Assembly: GCA_030248225.1 (NCBI GenBank)
Contig: JASANE010019339.1
Location: forward strand, 1 to 64,000
Origin: Trileptium ribeirensis
Taxonomy: Eukaryota; Nematoda; Enoplea; Enoplida; Thoracostomopsidae
Direction: 5' to 3'
DNA length: 64,000 nt
The translations under genes were made by a program, and so were the position numbers. Below are positions 35,588-48,912 of the stretch, piece by piece (position 1 is the first letter of the stretch; every line of letters begins with the position of its first letter). The notes under the pieces are model-generated. The model was not told where the DNA came from and did not search any database. It was given only the letters and a program-made list of their open reading frames with translations.

Positions 35588-37039
35588 GTAAGTTTTTTCA
35601 ACATATTTCTATCGCCATCACTCATTTTTAAGGTAATAGAATTCAATATTATCTACATATGTAAAATTATGTTGGCCATGACCACTTAAGGCGCAATCGT
35701 TAGTGCTTGGCCGGTAAGTACCTTAAGAGCAAACCCTATAAAAAGTCCAGGTAAAGGTTTGTACGGTCTGTATGCGATGTCTGCGTTGATAAAACATTTA
35801 TCCGGACGCACCTGTTATGCTGCACTTTATTATAAATTTGTGGCACAAAATATTTAGCATCACATTTCTTGGGTGGCTCTGTTGATCAAAGGCACTGAAT
35901 ACAGCAAACGTTGCTACTCATGCTTCGAAAACAATGATAAATTTCTATTTGAGCCTCTCAGTCGGACAGGTTCAGTAAGACGTTCATGAGATTTAGCCAC
36001 GCATTGTAATTCTTTACTGTACAAAGTCCCAGTTTGCTGCTTTGATTAAACACTTCGTGCACGTGTTGTTACAGCTTTCTTAGTTTAGCCGCAAGTGATG
36101 TACGTTCTGTTGTTAATGTCTATTAATATTGTCGGTTCTTTACCGCCATTACTATCGACTGAGCTAGCGAATTATCTTCTTTAGAAGTAGTATATATATA
36201 ATTAGACTATTAGTGCTCATCATTACCTGATTATAAATAAAGAAATTTGCCTCCGGCGGTTGGCATAATCATTGCGCATTACATATTATCAAGCATTTAT
36301 ATATATGGAACATGTGTATGTGATAATAACACGTCGATCATCTTTGCATAAAAATGAGAACCGCAGTTGCGTTCTGGAATGTACATAGCGTAATATATGT
36401 CACGAATTCTATAGTATTGTAGTGTAACACATGTTATGAATAGGAAAAAATCAACCAATTCTGAGCGCAATATATTAAACTAAATGATGGTTGCATTTTT
36501 CATGCGACACTTCGGTAGCCTGCGTAGGTGGACTAAATATTCGAGCATCTCAAAATTCCCATATATATAAAGCAGAACCATTTTAAAGATCTGCAGATGT
36601 CGCGCACAACATCGTGGCTTGTCCGCCTTCTTACTTTATTGCGCAGTTTTATTGGAGTATGAACATACACGCTCTATGTTTACTTCGATATGAACTGTTT
36701 TAATTAGAACCAGATGGGCGTAAACACGTTATTATATATATTTTCAGTGCAGACAACAACAGAAATAACATTGTGTAGATGACACCTTAAATCAGCTGTC
36801 GTATAGCACGCTAGCTCTAAACATGAAACAATATTTCGTGCGGTTGTTATTGCCTTATATTACAACACATATTAGAAAAAAAATTTTGTCGAAACAATGA
36901 TGTGATACTCTTTGTATTAAGGTGGCGATTACTGGGAACCACCCAGGTGCCCAAATTTCAATTCAGTAATCGTAGTGAAACATTGCGCGATTTGTACGCG
37001 CCTTTTAATTTATTTCCAAGTTACTGTGTTTTTGTAACA
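35588..37039. other. KCC intron 3, first part, nothing recognised
   Basis: AT-rich sequence without a recognisable exon or element end. An open frame at 36902-37177 overlaps the start of the composite repeat and lacks motifs. Confidence 0.4.
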
Positions 37040-37530
37040 GAGCTAGCAGAGTTTGCACTGAGGGCGCTAGGGGGAATATTGAATATTTTTTGTCACGCTG
37101 TTGCTCGTAGCTCATTTTCGGATGGACAAATTTTTTTGTTCGATAGCAAAAGTGATGACAATATGAACTTTAGTTGAACGCGAACAGCTTCGACCCGACA
37201 TTCCTTGTCGAAATGGCAAAAACATGTTTTTAACTGTTCTTTGCCAAATCTGGCCCATATCTCGTGACACATGCTTCGAATCGAATAATGTAGTCAGCTC
37301 ATCAAGATCAATAACTTTGCAGGCCACGACTTTTTTGTGAAACCACCCCTGGGCCGCTGTGGTTGCGAATAAGGTTTGTCGACTCTTTGCCAGAAATAGC
37401 GATTGTTCAAACTTCACCATGTTATTGCTTGTTTTAACCTACAATGAGTGCTTATTATCAATTATCAAGCACAATGAAAACGATGGCTTTGCTCTCTAGA
37501 GCCCAGCTTGACTATATGATACCCGTTCAT

Positions 37531-38636
37531 CAGGGAACAACCGGAACTGGAACCGGAACCTGGTCTTCGAAACTTATATATAGTAAAACAGATGAAGGAA
37601 GAAATGAAGGTATAGTGGTTTTAAAATGTATTAAAAATAACTTTTACGTTAAACTTAATGTATCGTGATAGCATAATTTCCTTTCTGAAACTTTGAAGAT
37701 GCTGAGGAAGCTAATAATGTTTATTTGTCGATCAATATGTAGGTTTTTGGACACACAGAGCAACAAAAGATGTCTTCCACTAAACGTCCTTACGTATACT
37801 GCGTGAAATTCAATGTGCTTACAACGCATAGAGCGTGGAATAAACACTTTCGCTCTGTCTCCAGCCGTCTTCCTTTACTACACATACGTTTCTTACATGT
37901 TGTTCTGTAGAAAACTTGAAATTATTGGTTTACATGGTTCGAAGAGAAAATAATAGAAGGTAAGATTTGATCAGTGGTCAGAGATACTGTTTCGGCTAGT
38001 GTTGGACAAACAGTGCCCGTCACTTAGATCATAATGATAAGTTTCTAATCAGAATGCTATAAATGAGACAAGCTGTCATACTGCTTGCACAGTTTCAATA
38101 AGTATAGTTCATTGCCAAGAAAGCAGTTTCTGGCTAAGTTGCAGATAACGTTGTTTTACTTCAATTTAGATTGATTTACCAAGTTTACAAGCGCACTGAC
38201 TGGTGCTTGACGCAATTTATGTTAGCCAAGCATACCCTAAGTACTTCTGCGTAAGCCATACTCTGTTACCGAGTTGGACCGGTTTAATTCGAACGTACCC
38301 CGCAGACTTCTGAATGTGTAAAATAGCTGCTATAAGCATCGACCTGGCTTTGCTAACTCCTGCAGGTTATGAAAAATTCCTACTGAAATTATGTGCCCTA
38401 CTTACGTTTCACACGACAAATTGCTTAGTTAATCTTTTCTTTTGCTTGGTTGTATTGGAGCTTGACCGCTGTATAATATATATTACATATGTTTGGATCA
38501 CAGATGCAGTAAAAAATGTGGAAAGGTTCAAACAAAAGTTTTAAACCGGAATTCCGGTTCCGGTATGATTTTTGCCCTTTGCCGGCACTGCACCCGGAAC
38601 AGGATTTTCGCCGGAACCGGAATTCCGGTTACTCCC
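37531..38636 (-). mobile_element. CCGG hAT-type element, reverse orientation
   Basis: Starts CAGGGAACAACCGG and ends CCGGAATTCCGGTTACTCCC, with the last CCCTG damaged to CCCGAG. The internal sequence matches the other copies. No target duplication is visible. It faces the copy at 38777 across ~140 bp. Confidence 0.85.
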
Positions 38637-38776
38637 GAGTTTCGATGATTTTACGGTCGATGTACCGGATTTGAAAGATGTATTTCATTTTCATTTTAGA
38701 TTATGTATTGATCACTGATTATACATCCAGGGCATGAAGAGTATATAGGTATTTCTGAATTTAGGTATCTATATAT

Positions 38777-39947
38777 CAGGGAGTAACCGGAATTCCGGTT
38801 CCGGCGAAAATCGTGTTCCGTTGCGGTTCCGGCAAAGGGCAAAAACCATACCGGAACCGGAATTCCGGTTTAAAAATTTTGTTTGAAATTTTCCACGTTT
38901 TTTGCTTCATCCTGTAATCCAAACTTATGTAATATATATTATACAATGATCAAGCTCCAATACAACCAAGCAAAAGAAAAGATTAACTAACCAATTTGCC
39001 GTGTGAAACGTAAGTAGAGCACATTATTAGAGCAGGAATTTTTCATAATAGCCTGCAGGAGTTTGTTAAATTAAAGCCAGGTCGATGCTTGTAGCAGCTA
39101 TTTTACACATCCAGAAGTCTGTGGAATACGTTTGAATTAAATCGGTCCAACTCGGTAACAGAGTATGGCTTACGCAGAAGCACTTAGGGTATGCTTGGCT
39201 AACATAAATTGCGTCAAGCACCCGCCAGTGCGCTTGTAAACTTGGTAAATCAGTCTAAATTGAAGTAAACTAACGTTATCCGCAACGCAGCTAGAAACTG
39301 CTTTCTTGGCAATGAACTGTATTTATTGAAACTGTGCGAGCAGCATCACAGTGTGTCTCATTTATAGCATTCTGATTAGAAAGTTATCATCATTATGATC
39401 TAACTGACGGGCACTGTTTGTCCAACGCTAGGCTAAACAGCGTCTCTGACCAATGATCAGAAAATTACCTTGTATCTATTATTTTCTCTTAGAATCATAT
39501 AAACCCATAATTTCAAGTTTCCTACAGAAGAACATGCAACAAACGTATGTGTAGTAAAGGGATGCGACTGGAGACAGAGCGAAAGTGTGTATTCTACGCT
39601 CCAAGCTTTGTAAGCACATTCGATTTGACGCAGTATACGCAGTGGTGTATAGTGGAAGACATTTTTTGCTCTGCATGTCCAAAAACCGACATATTTGATC
39701 GATAAATAAAAATTATTAGCTTCCTCAGTCTCTTTATAGTTTCAGAAAGCCAATAATACCATCGCAATATATCAAGTTTAATGTAAAAGTTATTTTTAAT
39801 GCGTTTTAAATCCACTATACCTTCATTTCTTCTGTCATCTGTTTTACTATATGTAAATTTCGAAGACCAGATTCCGGATACGGTTTAAATGGACGGTTCC
39901 GGTTGCTGGTTCCTGATCCGGTAAATTTCGGTTCCGGTTATTCCCTG
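38777..39947 (+). mobile_element. CCGG hAT-type element with perfect target duplication
   Basis: CAGGGAGTAACCGGAATTCC to GGTTCCGGTTATTCCCTG, 1171 bp, flanked by ctatatat at 38769-38776 and 39948-39955. It is inserted in the tandem part of the composite repeat. Confidence 0.93.
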
Positions 39948-41604
39948 CTATATATATAGGTATTTCTGAAGGCTGAATGTAATTATTTGGTTATCTAGAG
40001 TCTAGCGCGCATATCTCAGGATTTTTCATGGGTTTTCAATGGGTTTAGGGTCAATCAACCAGAAGTCCAGAATAAAAACTGTATACAGTTGTTTAGTTAC
40101 CCACTTTTCACTGGGTTGATTGTCAATGAACCCAATTTCCAGAAAAAAGTCAGTGTTCAGTAGTTTAGGCACGGCATTAAAATAATTTTTATAGAGGGTT
40201 TTCGGTATGCTCTATACAACGATTACCTTATCTAGACTCCATTATGCATATTTCATGGGTTTACAATGAGCTTATGGTCACTGAACCTGATTGCCAGAAT
40301 ACAGTTTGTTTTCAGTAGTTTGTTACATGACATTAAAAATATTTTTATAGAGGTTTTGTGGTAGGCTGAATACAAAGGTTTGGTTATCTAGACTCCAGCA
40401 CGAGGATCCTATGTCTTTTAAGACGTTTTCATTCAGTTTAAGGTCAATGAACCCGATTTCCAGAAAATAGTCGGATTTCAATAGTTTGCTACATAGCAAT
40501 AAAATAGTTTATTTACGCACCTAGAGTATTTTCCATATGCAGAATACATTGGTGTAGTTACCTAGACTCCAGTATGCATATTTCGTGCATTTTCATATGT
40601 TTTAATGAGTTTAGTGCCAATGAACTCGAGTGTCAGAATACAGTCTGTCTTCAGTGGTTTGGTATATGACATTAAGAATAGTTGTTTATATAGAGGTTTT
40701 GTGGTAGGCTGAATGTAATGGTTTGGGTATTTAGACTCCGGCACGAGCATCCTATGACTTTTATGACGTTTTCATTGGGTTGAATATCAATGAACGCAAT
40801 TTCCAGAAAATAGCGTGCCTTCTGCAGTTTTGTATATGGCATTAAAATAGTTTACATACGGAGAGGTTTTTCGGTATGCTGAATACAACGGTATAGTTAT
40901 CTAGACTTAAGCATGCATATTTCTTGTATTTTGGTGGGTTTTTAATGAGTTTAGGGCCAAAGAACTCGAATGCCAGAAGACAGTCTGTTTTCAGCTGCTT
41001 GGTAACTTATTGCGTGTAGGTCATCAAGAATGGTGTATAGATAGGTTTCTAGGCATGCTGAATACTGTTATACCGAGACTAGCACGAACACTTCATGCGT
41101 TTTCATTTGTTTGCGATGGGTTTAGGGACGACCAGGTTTTAGGGTTTTCAATAGCTTCGGTGTTACAGAAGTTTTAATGTATTATATGATCATGAACAAC
41201 GTCTTGCACAAGCTATTTCACAAAATTACCACTTGATGAAACAACGCTCGTACCGTTTCACCCTCGCTTGCGAGTTATTAGTCTAAAGTGTCTGAATTTC
41301 CAGCGCAACTGAACTTGGATATCGTGGAATTCGCATTCCCTTAGATTGAACAAGTTCTGACTAATAATCATATCCCAAATACACACAAATTTTGCAAATG
41401 AAAGAATGACAGTATTGGGTAAAAATGTGATTATAGTTGTGTGTGCAAAAATGGTAGTTTCTAATGTGGTTTTGTTATCAACCGTCATTCTTACGCCTCT
41501 TGGATTTATTGTATTAAACTGTTGATCTTTCTGTGAGCTTGTTATTCTTAGTACATAGCGGAACCTTCATCTCCGTGAGAAGCGTTGGTATCAGGCCTCT
41601 CCAA

Positions 41605-41715
41605 CAGTGGCGGATGGGAGGGGGCACCCAGTTTTATCAAGCTCCTCATCATTTCGGCGGGTCCCCCAAGGTAAATTTTGACTTCCCCCAGGTCAACCAC
41701 CCAGTACCGCCAATG
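41605..41715. mobile_element. Possible ~110-bp MITE with CAGTGGCGG termini
   Basis: CAGTGGCGGATGGGAGGGGG at the left and CCGCCAATG at the right pair at 8 of 9 end positions. No target duplication was identified, so the call is weak. Confidence 0.35.
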
Positions 41716-42254
41716 TATTTTCGAAACTCAAAACTGATCGTCTTAACAAGAAACGATCATAACAAAACTCAGTATTACTGCTTATATTTTGACTTTTTAT
41801 AACAAATCTTTAGTAAAATGAAGCTAGGTCTGCAGAAATACGCATTTTAGTGCTTAAATAATATTACGCAACAAAAAGTGTTTCGAATGCTTGAAACACA
41901 TGAAAACTAGATCTATGATTTAGTAGTGTCTTTAAAATAATGTTTTCTGTGTAGTAAATATTTTAAATATCAAATAAATAATTATTTTAGTATTAGAATA
42001 ATTATTATTCCTATACTAAAACTCTGGTTTATAAACTGAAATTATTTATACGACAGTAAAACTACGTGGAAATATACAGCTTATATTATACAAAATAAAA
42101 TTCCGTTCCTTCCGCTTTGAAATTTTCCAAGAGAATGAACATGGAAGTCCACACATTTCGGAAGGCTGTGGACAGACCAGTTGGCCATGTTACGTTATCA
42201 GTTATAATACTTTAGTGACATGGTTTTACATGTGACATGTATATACTTACATTA

Positions 42255-42631
42255 CTGGCCTGTCCATAGCCCTCCGAAAAGTGGGTTTGGGGGAAAGCTC
42301 GGGGGGGCCCCATGTTCATTTTCTGGGGAAATTTCAAAGTGGGGGGATAAATTTTGCTTAAAAATACAAAATATTTCCATATTTCCATGCATTTTTACTA
42401 CTGTGAACGTACTTTCAAGCTAAAAACAATATTTTAGCATTATAAATAGTGGTAATTAATGTTTAAAAAACAATTTGCAAACAAAGAACATAAATTTTCA
42501 GACTTGAAAAATTTTTGGAATTAGTTGAACAGGGGGTTTCGGCCGAGTGGTGGGGACGGACATGGGGGAAAATCTCAGGAACATGGGGGATTTGGAAAGT
42601 GGGGGTCACCCCCCCACTGTGGACAGGTCAG
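42255..42631. mobile_element. 377-bp MITE with CTGRCCTGTCCAYAG termini
   Basis: CTGGCCTGTCCATAG at the left and CTGTGGACAGGTCAG at the right are inverted repeats with two mismatches. The subterminal regions are C/G-rich (CCCCCCCACTGTGG at the right). A related right end, GGCTGTGGACAGACCAG, is at 42164-42180, a remnant of a second copy. The target duplication is unclear. Confidence 0.7.
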
Positions 42632-43516
42632 CATTGTACATAATTATTTTTTATGCACTAGTTTTGTTTAGATATGTGTATATTTGTGGTCTCTCCAAAG
42701 GACCAAACTTTTACCTGAACGCCTTGAGCTGGGGACCCCTACAATATTTTTGTTTTTTGTTCCAAGTTTCTCTGCGTATTTCTTAACACGAAATAAAGTT
42801 GGCTGTTCGGTTAGGGATATTATACATTACTGGATTTTGATGATATAACAATCCTTTCTCTTTAGCTCCCCGCAGGCCGAATTTGGCATATTTTCTACAT
42901 GCCGCGACAAATTTGGTGCCGTTTCACTCAGCTCGACGGACCGGTCCAGAAATAGTCATTTGCCAAATTTTATAACAAGTTGTTTATCGATTTTGGGGGC
43001 CCTGTGGTTGTTAACAAATTAGGCTAACGCTTAGGCGTGGGATTGTACATAAATGGCAATAACTCCATAATCCCTGGAAGAATCCGGTTAATTGTACTAT
43101 AGTTCGACTTAGTAAATATGCTTTGAAACAAGCTCATCGATATGAGTCGAATGGTACCGAAATTATCATTAAACCTTCAAAAATTGATGAATTTCGATCT
43201 GGGAAGGCTAAAGGAAATGATCCGATAAAAGTAATGGTATTTCAAACTTTTATAGTTATGTGAAACAAAACGGTTTGATGTCAAATAGTAGCATAAGAAG
43301 AAAAGGCTAATTTAAAAATCGTTTTATCATTTCTATAACCTGCATTCAGCAGGTTTGTGCACTTTAGATTTATATAACTTTTTTGCATATTCGGCTTAAT
43401 AGATAACGCACTAATCTAATTAATATGTGAAACGCTGGTAATGACATTGATCAAATAATGTTTCTTGCGCCTTTGCACTGAACGTTACGTACTTAACATA
43501 TACCGTATAATTTTAG
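42632..43516. other. End of KCC intron 3
   Basis: At about 42880-43050 a diverged piece of the composite repeat leader may be present (TTTGCCAAATTTT, GGGGGCCCTGTGG). Otherwise nothing was recognised before the acceptor of exon 4. Confidence 0.35.
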
Positions 43517-43663
43517 AAAGCGAAGCTTGGCGTTTTACTAGGCGTATATCTGCCTACAATTCAGCACATCTTTGGTATAATAATGTTTCTACGGTTGTAC
43601 TGGATTGTGGGATCGGCTGGTGTGTTGCAATCGTTTTTCATTGTGTTTATGTGCTGCTTAACG
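43517..43663 (+). CDS. K-Cl cotransporter exon 4 (TM1 and start of TM2)
   Basis: Acceptor ATAATTTTAG (ends 43516) and donor GTGAGT (43664) enclose 49 codons in phase 0. The peptide [20 protein letters not shown] followed by [15 protein letters not shown] corresponds to the KCC signature around TM1 (family form GVYLPCLQNIFGVILFLRL). In human KCC1 structures this segment lines the K+ and Cl- sites. The FG(I/V)I chloride-site motif is kept. The residue normally Asn before IFG is His here, and the usual Cys of LPCLQ is Thr. An acceptor at 43564 is also possible but would lose GVYLP. Confidence 0.92.
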
Positions 43664-45303
43664 GTGAGTGATCTGTTGTTTGTCTCAGCCTAACGTCTAA
43701 AATTTAATCCTATAATAATTGTTTGTACCATGTTAGTAATTTCAAAATATCCGCCGGACCATGAGGTGTATTCAAGCTTTTTCAAATAGCAGTCAGCACA
43801 GAAATTCTTTTTGTCTGTCCTTGTCACGCATAAAATATAAGTGAATTGATGGATTTTTGCAAATGTTTCATAATATTTGAAACATAGTGATAATGAATCT
43901 AAATCGGCTTTGTATGTTGCACTGCCCTTTTGAATTTACCGAAAACCGACGTGACTCCCGGAACTTCGTGATTCCGGTCGTTTTAGTCATAGCTGCTCTT
44001 CTCAGAGGCAATTGGTTAAAATTTTTGTAACCCAGATCATCAACTTTGCTATATAATGCTTTCTTGTTAGGGCAACCGTTTTAGCCAATTAAAAAATATT
44101 CCAAAAAATAAAATTTTGAAAATTTCGCTAAGTTAGTTTGTTGTTGGATGGGGTCGAACGAACTGCTAAATAGGATTATTTCTTTGTTTTAAAACTTATA
44201 TGTGGTTTTACGTTTGCGAGATGTTGCAGGGGTTAAAATACTAAATTTCGGCAGCAGATGTCAAATTTTTGTATTTTTTCAAATTGATTGTACGTAGAGT
44301 GCTAAGATGGGTCTACATGTTTTCAGGCATATTAATATGGTGAAGGCAATAGTATATAATGGTATATAATCCAATATTGCAATCGCTAGGGTAAGGTAAT
44401 ATGGCACTTGAATTAGTAATTTTTCTTGAATACAATACTTTTCGGTAAGCTATTTGTTAATAAACTTCTATGTTGTAAATAGATCTCGAAACATTCCGCT
44501 TTTTTGGTAATTGGACGTAATCGTCGTATGAATTTGTTATTTTTGCTGAAAATTGTGGTTAAAGAATTACTGGTGTTTTGTTGTCCACAGGAACTTTGAA
44601 GAATGCTCACTACGTTTAAATTTAAAGTCTAGCCACACTCTGTTCGTTTTTCTCGCCACGCGAATTTCTAATCCATTATTGTGTAATTCCGTTAACTGAA
44701 AATTTTTACCGCTATTGGATGGGTTACAGAGCTGCTGCTTCTGCGTTCCTAAATGAATATATCACTTGTAATTCTTTATTATATTATAGAAGATTACTAG
44801 TAGGCATATGTGTGTGAAAGCAAATTTTTCGTGAAATATCTGCGAACTTTTCAATAAAATTCACACCTCTTCACGAATTAGTCGTGAGGTTTTTTGCGAA
44901 TCATTTACTTTTATTTTGTCCATACTTATGTGTTACGGCTAGATCAGCAAAGGAGACATTGACCAATTGCAATTATTCATCTTGCACTGATTCGGCTTGC
45001 GTTGTGTCGTCCCGTTATCGATCGTTGGGCTGCCTGCAGTTGGAAAACAACCATGTCGTCATTCGCGACGTTTACGACTCGATTTGTGATTGTTGATTGA
45101 ACGCTTTTTGCGACAAATCAGTTTGAGTTTGGTTACGCTGGTGGTCTGTACGTAATATTTTTTCAGTATTAGCGCATGTTAACTGTCGCCCATGTTTAAG
45201 CAGAACTAGTTTTTTTTTTTCAAAAACTAATCACTGTATTCCAAGTGATAAAGTGTTTGACGCTGGATATTATATGTAGAAGCGGTGCCTGGTATATTTT
45301 CAG
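43664..45303. other. KCC intron 4, nothing recognised
   Basis: AT-rich, without element ends. An open frame at 44884-45096 has a natural-looking composition but no splice sites or motif that tie it to the gene. Confidence 0.35.
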
Positions 45304-45358
45304 ACTCTAATGACAAGCTTTTCTATGAGTGCGATTGCAACGAACGGTGTTGTTGAAA
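45304..45358 (+). CDS. K-Cl cotransporter exon 5 (TM2)
   Basis: Acceptor TATTTTCAG (ends 45303) and donor GTAAGT (45359) bound a 55-bp exon, 18 codons plus one base. The peptide TLMTSFSMSAIATNGVVE matches the SLC12 TM2 signature (TLLTAISMSAIATNGVV) nearly residue for residue. Its phase-1 end joins exon 6 to give ES-GGYYFM. Confidence 0.93.
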
Positions 45359-45841
45359 GTAAGTGATTTATGTTGTTATGCAAAACGTATATTTTTTAAC
45401 TTTATATTAATATATTGTCGGTGCTTTCAAGTTTATTGTATTGATGTTGGACTCGGGTGTATTATAACTCATTTCTACCGAAATGTCAGATTGTTTCCAA
45501 TACTTTCTCCAGGTTTCAAAAGAAAAACTTTGTTAATTTTCTTAAATACGAAACAGGAACATTTTACAGCTTTAATACTGTATAATGGAAAAACGTGGAT
45601 AGTTTTGATGCCCTTGTGTGTATAATTACGTGGATGTTAATCAGAGTCAACGGATTTTATACTTAAACTTTTGTTACGTGTGCCACCTTTTTTAGAAATA
45701 TTTAGAAGCTCTTATGGCTAAAAAAGTATCGTACTATTATCTTACGTGTGTCTTAATACGTATACGCTGTGTAACTAATTTAACTGTGTTAACCGTATTT
45801 TTCAAGCTAAAACAGCACTAAGCTTCGATTGAAGATAGTGT

Positions 45842-47406
45842 GGGTCATTTCACGCTACGATGACCTTGTGGTCGGGGGGGGGGTAAACTGGATATTTTGG
45901 CCAGTAGCACATAAACGTGCAGGGAACTGGTAAAAATGTTATTTACGCTGGGAAGCATTATTAGTTAGCTAGTTCAAACAAAAAAATTTTTCGGCTTCAC
46001 GCACGCCGTAAGAGGCTGGACATCCACATAAGTCCCAAATTGACAAAAATCGTAATGACTAATTTTACGACCTCTTTTTTCGGGTAGTGTCGTGGCTCCG
46101 TGTTCGAAGTTATGGCCCAAATTCTTTTCTATGCAAGATTAGTCAGGTCTACACAACATTTTTAATAGCACGATTTTCAAATCTACTCCAATCGTGGAGA
46201 GTGACAGCTGTCGATATGGCATGAACCCCAGTTTTACCCCCCCCCCCGACCAAATTCTTTTTTGGTCATTGCTCGTTACTTATGCATGGTACATCAACGT
46301 TGTTCATATATTATACCTGTCCCCTGGGTGCCTTTTGAAAAAATATTAACACAGGTGCTTGCTGTTACTTACCCCAGCGCTAGGGCCAAAAGGTCGATTT
46401 TAGCACATTTGATTACCCCCCCCCCGACCGTTGCTAGTTAGGGGTATGGTGGAGTCAGTAGAAGTCAATTAATTTGTCTGTTATAGTTCTTTCCAATCAC
46501 GGAGCGAATGGTGAAACGACCTGAGTTCTATCTCGCGTCCGACCTGTTGATCTCAGGCTTTTACCACCCCTGACCACACTTTTACCCACCCCCGACCACC
46601 ACCAAAATGCGGAAAAATCGAACATAATGATGTTATTTCGACGAAATTTCACGCTTTTGGTTCATCATACATTGTGGTAATACATTTGACGACATATGTC
46701 GCAAAATTATTTTTTGAAAAAATTCTAAATTAATTCCCCCAACCATGGTCTCAGGCATGTACACTGGCAGTTGATATGGGCTGCCATTTTGTACCCCTCA
46801 TAGTGGAAATTGTGGTATAGAATATCTTACGTTTTCAAGTTAACTATGCTGGTTAAACACGGTCGAATTGGCCATTTCACATTTTTACCCCCCCCCGACC
46901 ACCAGCTACTTCCGGCATTCTAACATATCTGGTAAAGGGTATGTTGTGAATTTTTTTTGCATAACACTTCCCCCAGGCTAAACTATCGATATAAATAACT
47001 ACCGTTTATGGCCGCTTCGTTTCCATTTAATAACCGGTATAAATCGGCACCCCCGTGTTTTAAAAGTGCTGAATTTGACCCAAGAATAGGCATAAAAGCT
47101 TAATTTTTGATATACGGAGTTCCGCATGACGTCATTTTGACCGGTCTGACGGGCTGCACGAGATACGATCACAAAATCGAGGCTATATGCAACCTGGAGC
47201 ATACCAGAGGCCATTTTATGGTACCTTGCTGAGCAGCAGGGGGGTGGTATTTGATAAAAACGGTTAAAAAATTTACTATAACGACCTCAAATTAGGGATC
47301 CTTGCCGTTTTTTGGTCATAGGGTGTAAAAATGAAGATAATCGGAGCCAAAAAAGTCATTAGTCATTTTTTCTGGGGCAAAAGGACATCGTAGCGTGAAA
47401 TGACCC
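45842..47406. mobile_element. 1.57-kb DNA transposon with long perfect termini
   Basis: GGGTCATTTCACGCTACGAT plus one further base at the left is matched exactly by the complementary end at 47386-47406, a 21-bp inverted repeat. The four bases gtgt flank both sides. The interior repeats blocks of a C-run followed by GACC (near 46241, 46422 and 46888), and a complementary GGTCGGGGGG block near the left end. No transposase is visible. It lies in KCC intron 5. The superfamily is not identified. Confidence 0.85.
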
Positions 47407-47776
47407 GTGTATCGATGTCAAAGGTATGTCTCAAAGCTCTATCTTCGATAGTTCATTGTTCGACCTGTATCTCAGCTGTAATGAGCGCATAACGCTGCTG
47501 GTTGTGCAACATTTGGCGCTGGAAAACAACTCTGCCTGTGATAGGCAAAACTAATTATTGGTTAAATAGATTTTCGAGTTTTCTTGTTACATGTGTGATT
47601 ATATATTATAATATTGCCTTCTATGTAATGTTAAGTTTTGAGGTTATTTTATTCGGGTCAAAAATTCACCAGATGTGGATCGACAGATTTGCCATTTGGC
47701 GACGTCATGTTTTATTTCCGATACGTTTAGGTATAAACCCCTTAGGACATTTATCGTGTTCTCGATAAATTGGAAG

Positions 47777-48912
47777 CAGGGAGTAACCGGAATTTCGGTT
47801 TTGGTGAAAAATGTGTTCTGGTTGCGGGTCCGGCAAAGACGGAAACTACACCGGAACCAGAACTCGTGTTAAAAATTTGTTTATATATAACTGTTCACAT
47901 TATTTGTTACTTTAACTGTAGCCCAATCATACGTTTTATATACACAATGATCAAGTTCTGGCCCAATCATTAGTTTTATATACACAATAATCAAGTTCCA
48001 ACACAACCAAACAAAAGAAACGGCTAACTCAGCAAATTACGATGTGAAACATAAGTATGACACAATTTCAGTAAGAGTTATTCATCTTCATCCGGCAGTA
48101 GATTGTAACAAAGCTAAGTCGATGCTTGTAGCAGCTTACCCATTCAGAAATCTGCGATATATGCTAGAATTGGACCGGTCCAACTTTATATACATAAAAG
48201 AGTATGGATTATTGTAAACTATTAGCTGTAAACTTTGCTAATATAACTTGCCTGAAGCACTGCGCTTGTAAACTTTGTAATCAGTCTACAGGAGTAAAGT
48301 AACATAATTGCAAAGCCGCCAGTAACTGCGTTCTTTTAAACGAACTGTATGTATTGAATCTGTGCCAGCAGTATCACAGTTTGTCTCCTTTATAGGATTT
48401 TGATGAAAAAAATCATCATCATCGTCTAACTTATGGGCACTGGTTGTCTAACACTAGCCTAAACTATGTCTCTGGCCAACGATCAGAAAATTATAGTATA
48501 CCTTTTTATTTGCTTTTAGAACCTATAAACCAATAATTTCAATTTTCCTACAGAATAACATGTAACGAACGTATGACTATTAAAGGGAGGCGGTTCTAGA
48601 CAGAGCAAAATTGTCTAGTCTTCATGCGTTACAAGAACATTCTGTTTGACCCAGTTTACGCAAGCCTGTACAGCGGAAGGGATTTTTCCGCTGAGAGTGC
48701 AAAAACCGGCATCTTGATCAATAAATAAATATTTTAACTTCCTTGGCCACTTTAAAGTCCAATAGTGGCAATAATATCATGGCAATATATTAAGATTAAT
48801 GTAAAATTTATTTTTTATACATTTTTAAATCTACAGTGCCTTCATTTCGCCCTTCATCTTTTTTACTATATAAGTTAGATCATGATCTGAATCCGGTTCC
48901 GGATATTCCCTG
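47777..48912 (+). mobile_element. CCGG hAT-type element
   Basis: CAGGGAGTAACCGGAATTTC to GGTTCCGGATATTCCCTG, 1136 bp. The flanks attggaag and attagaag match at 7 of 8 positions. It ends 268 bp before exon 6. Confidence 0.9.

Larger units (their letters stand above)
37040..41160. repeat. Composite tandem-unit repeat, copy in intron 3 with two MITE insertions
   Basis: The leader at 37040-37530 (CACTGAGGGCGCTA, GCGAACAGCTTCGACC, TTCTTTGCCAAATC) matches 53290-53710. The tandem part resumes at 38640-38770 and 39948-41160. Units of ~165-180 bp alternate between a CCAGAAAATAG type and a CAGAATACAGTCTG type. The second type falls at about 40294, 40634 and 40973, so a dimer of ~340 bp is the true period. 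Two CCGG-family elements interrupt it. Confidence 0.75.

Noticed and set aside
36902..37177. Open frame of 91 residues in intron 3
   Set aside because: Its second half lies in the composite repeat leader; no motif and no splice support.
43565..43663. Shorter exon 4 starting at the acceptor ending 43564
   Set aside because: The frame is open and conserved further left (GVYLPTIQ), with a good acceptor at 43516.
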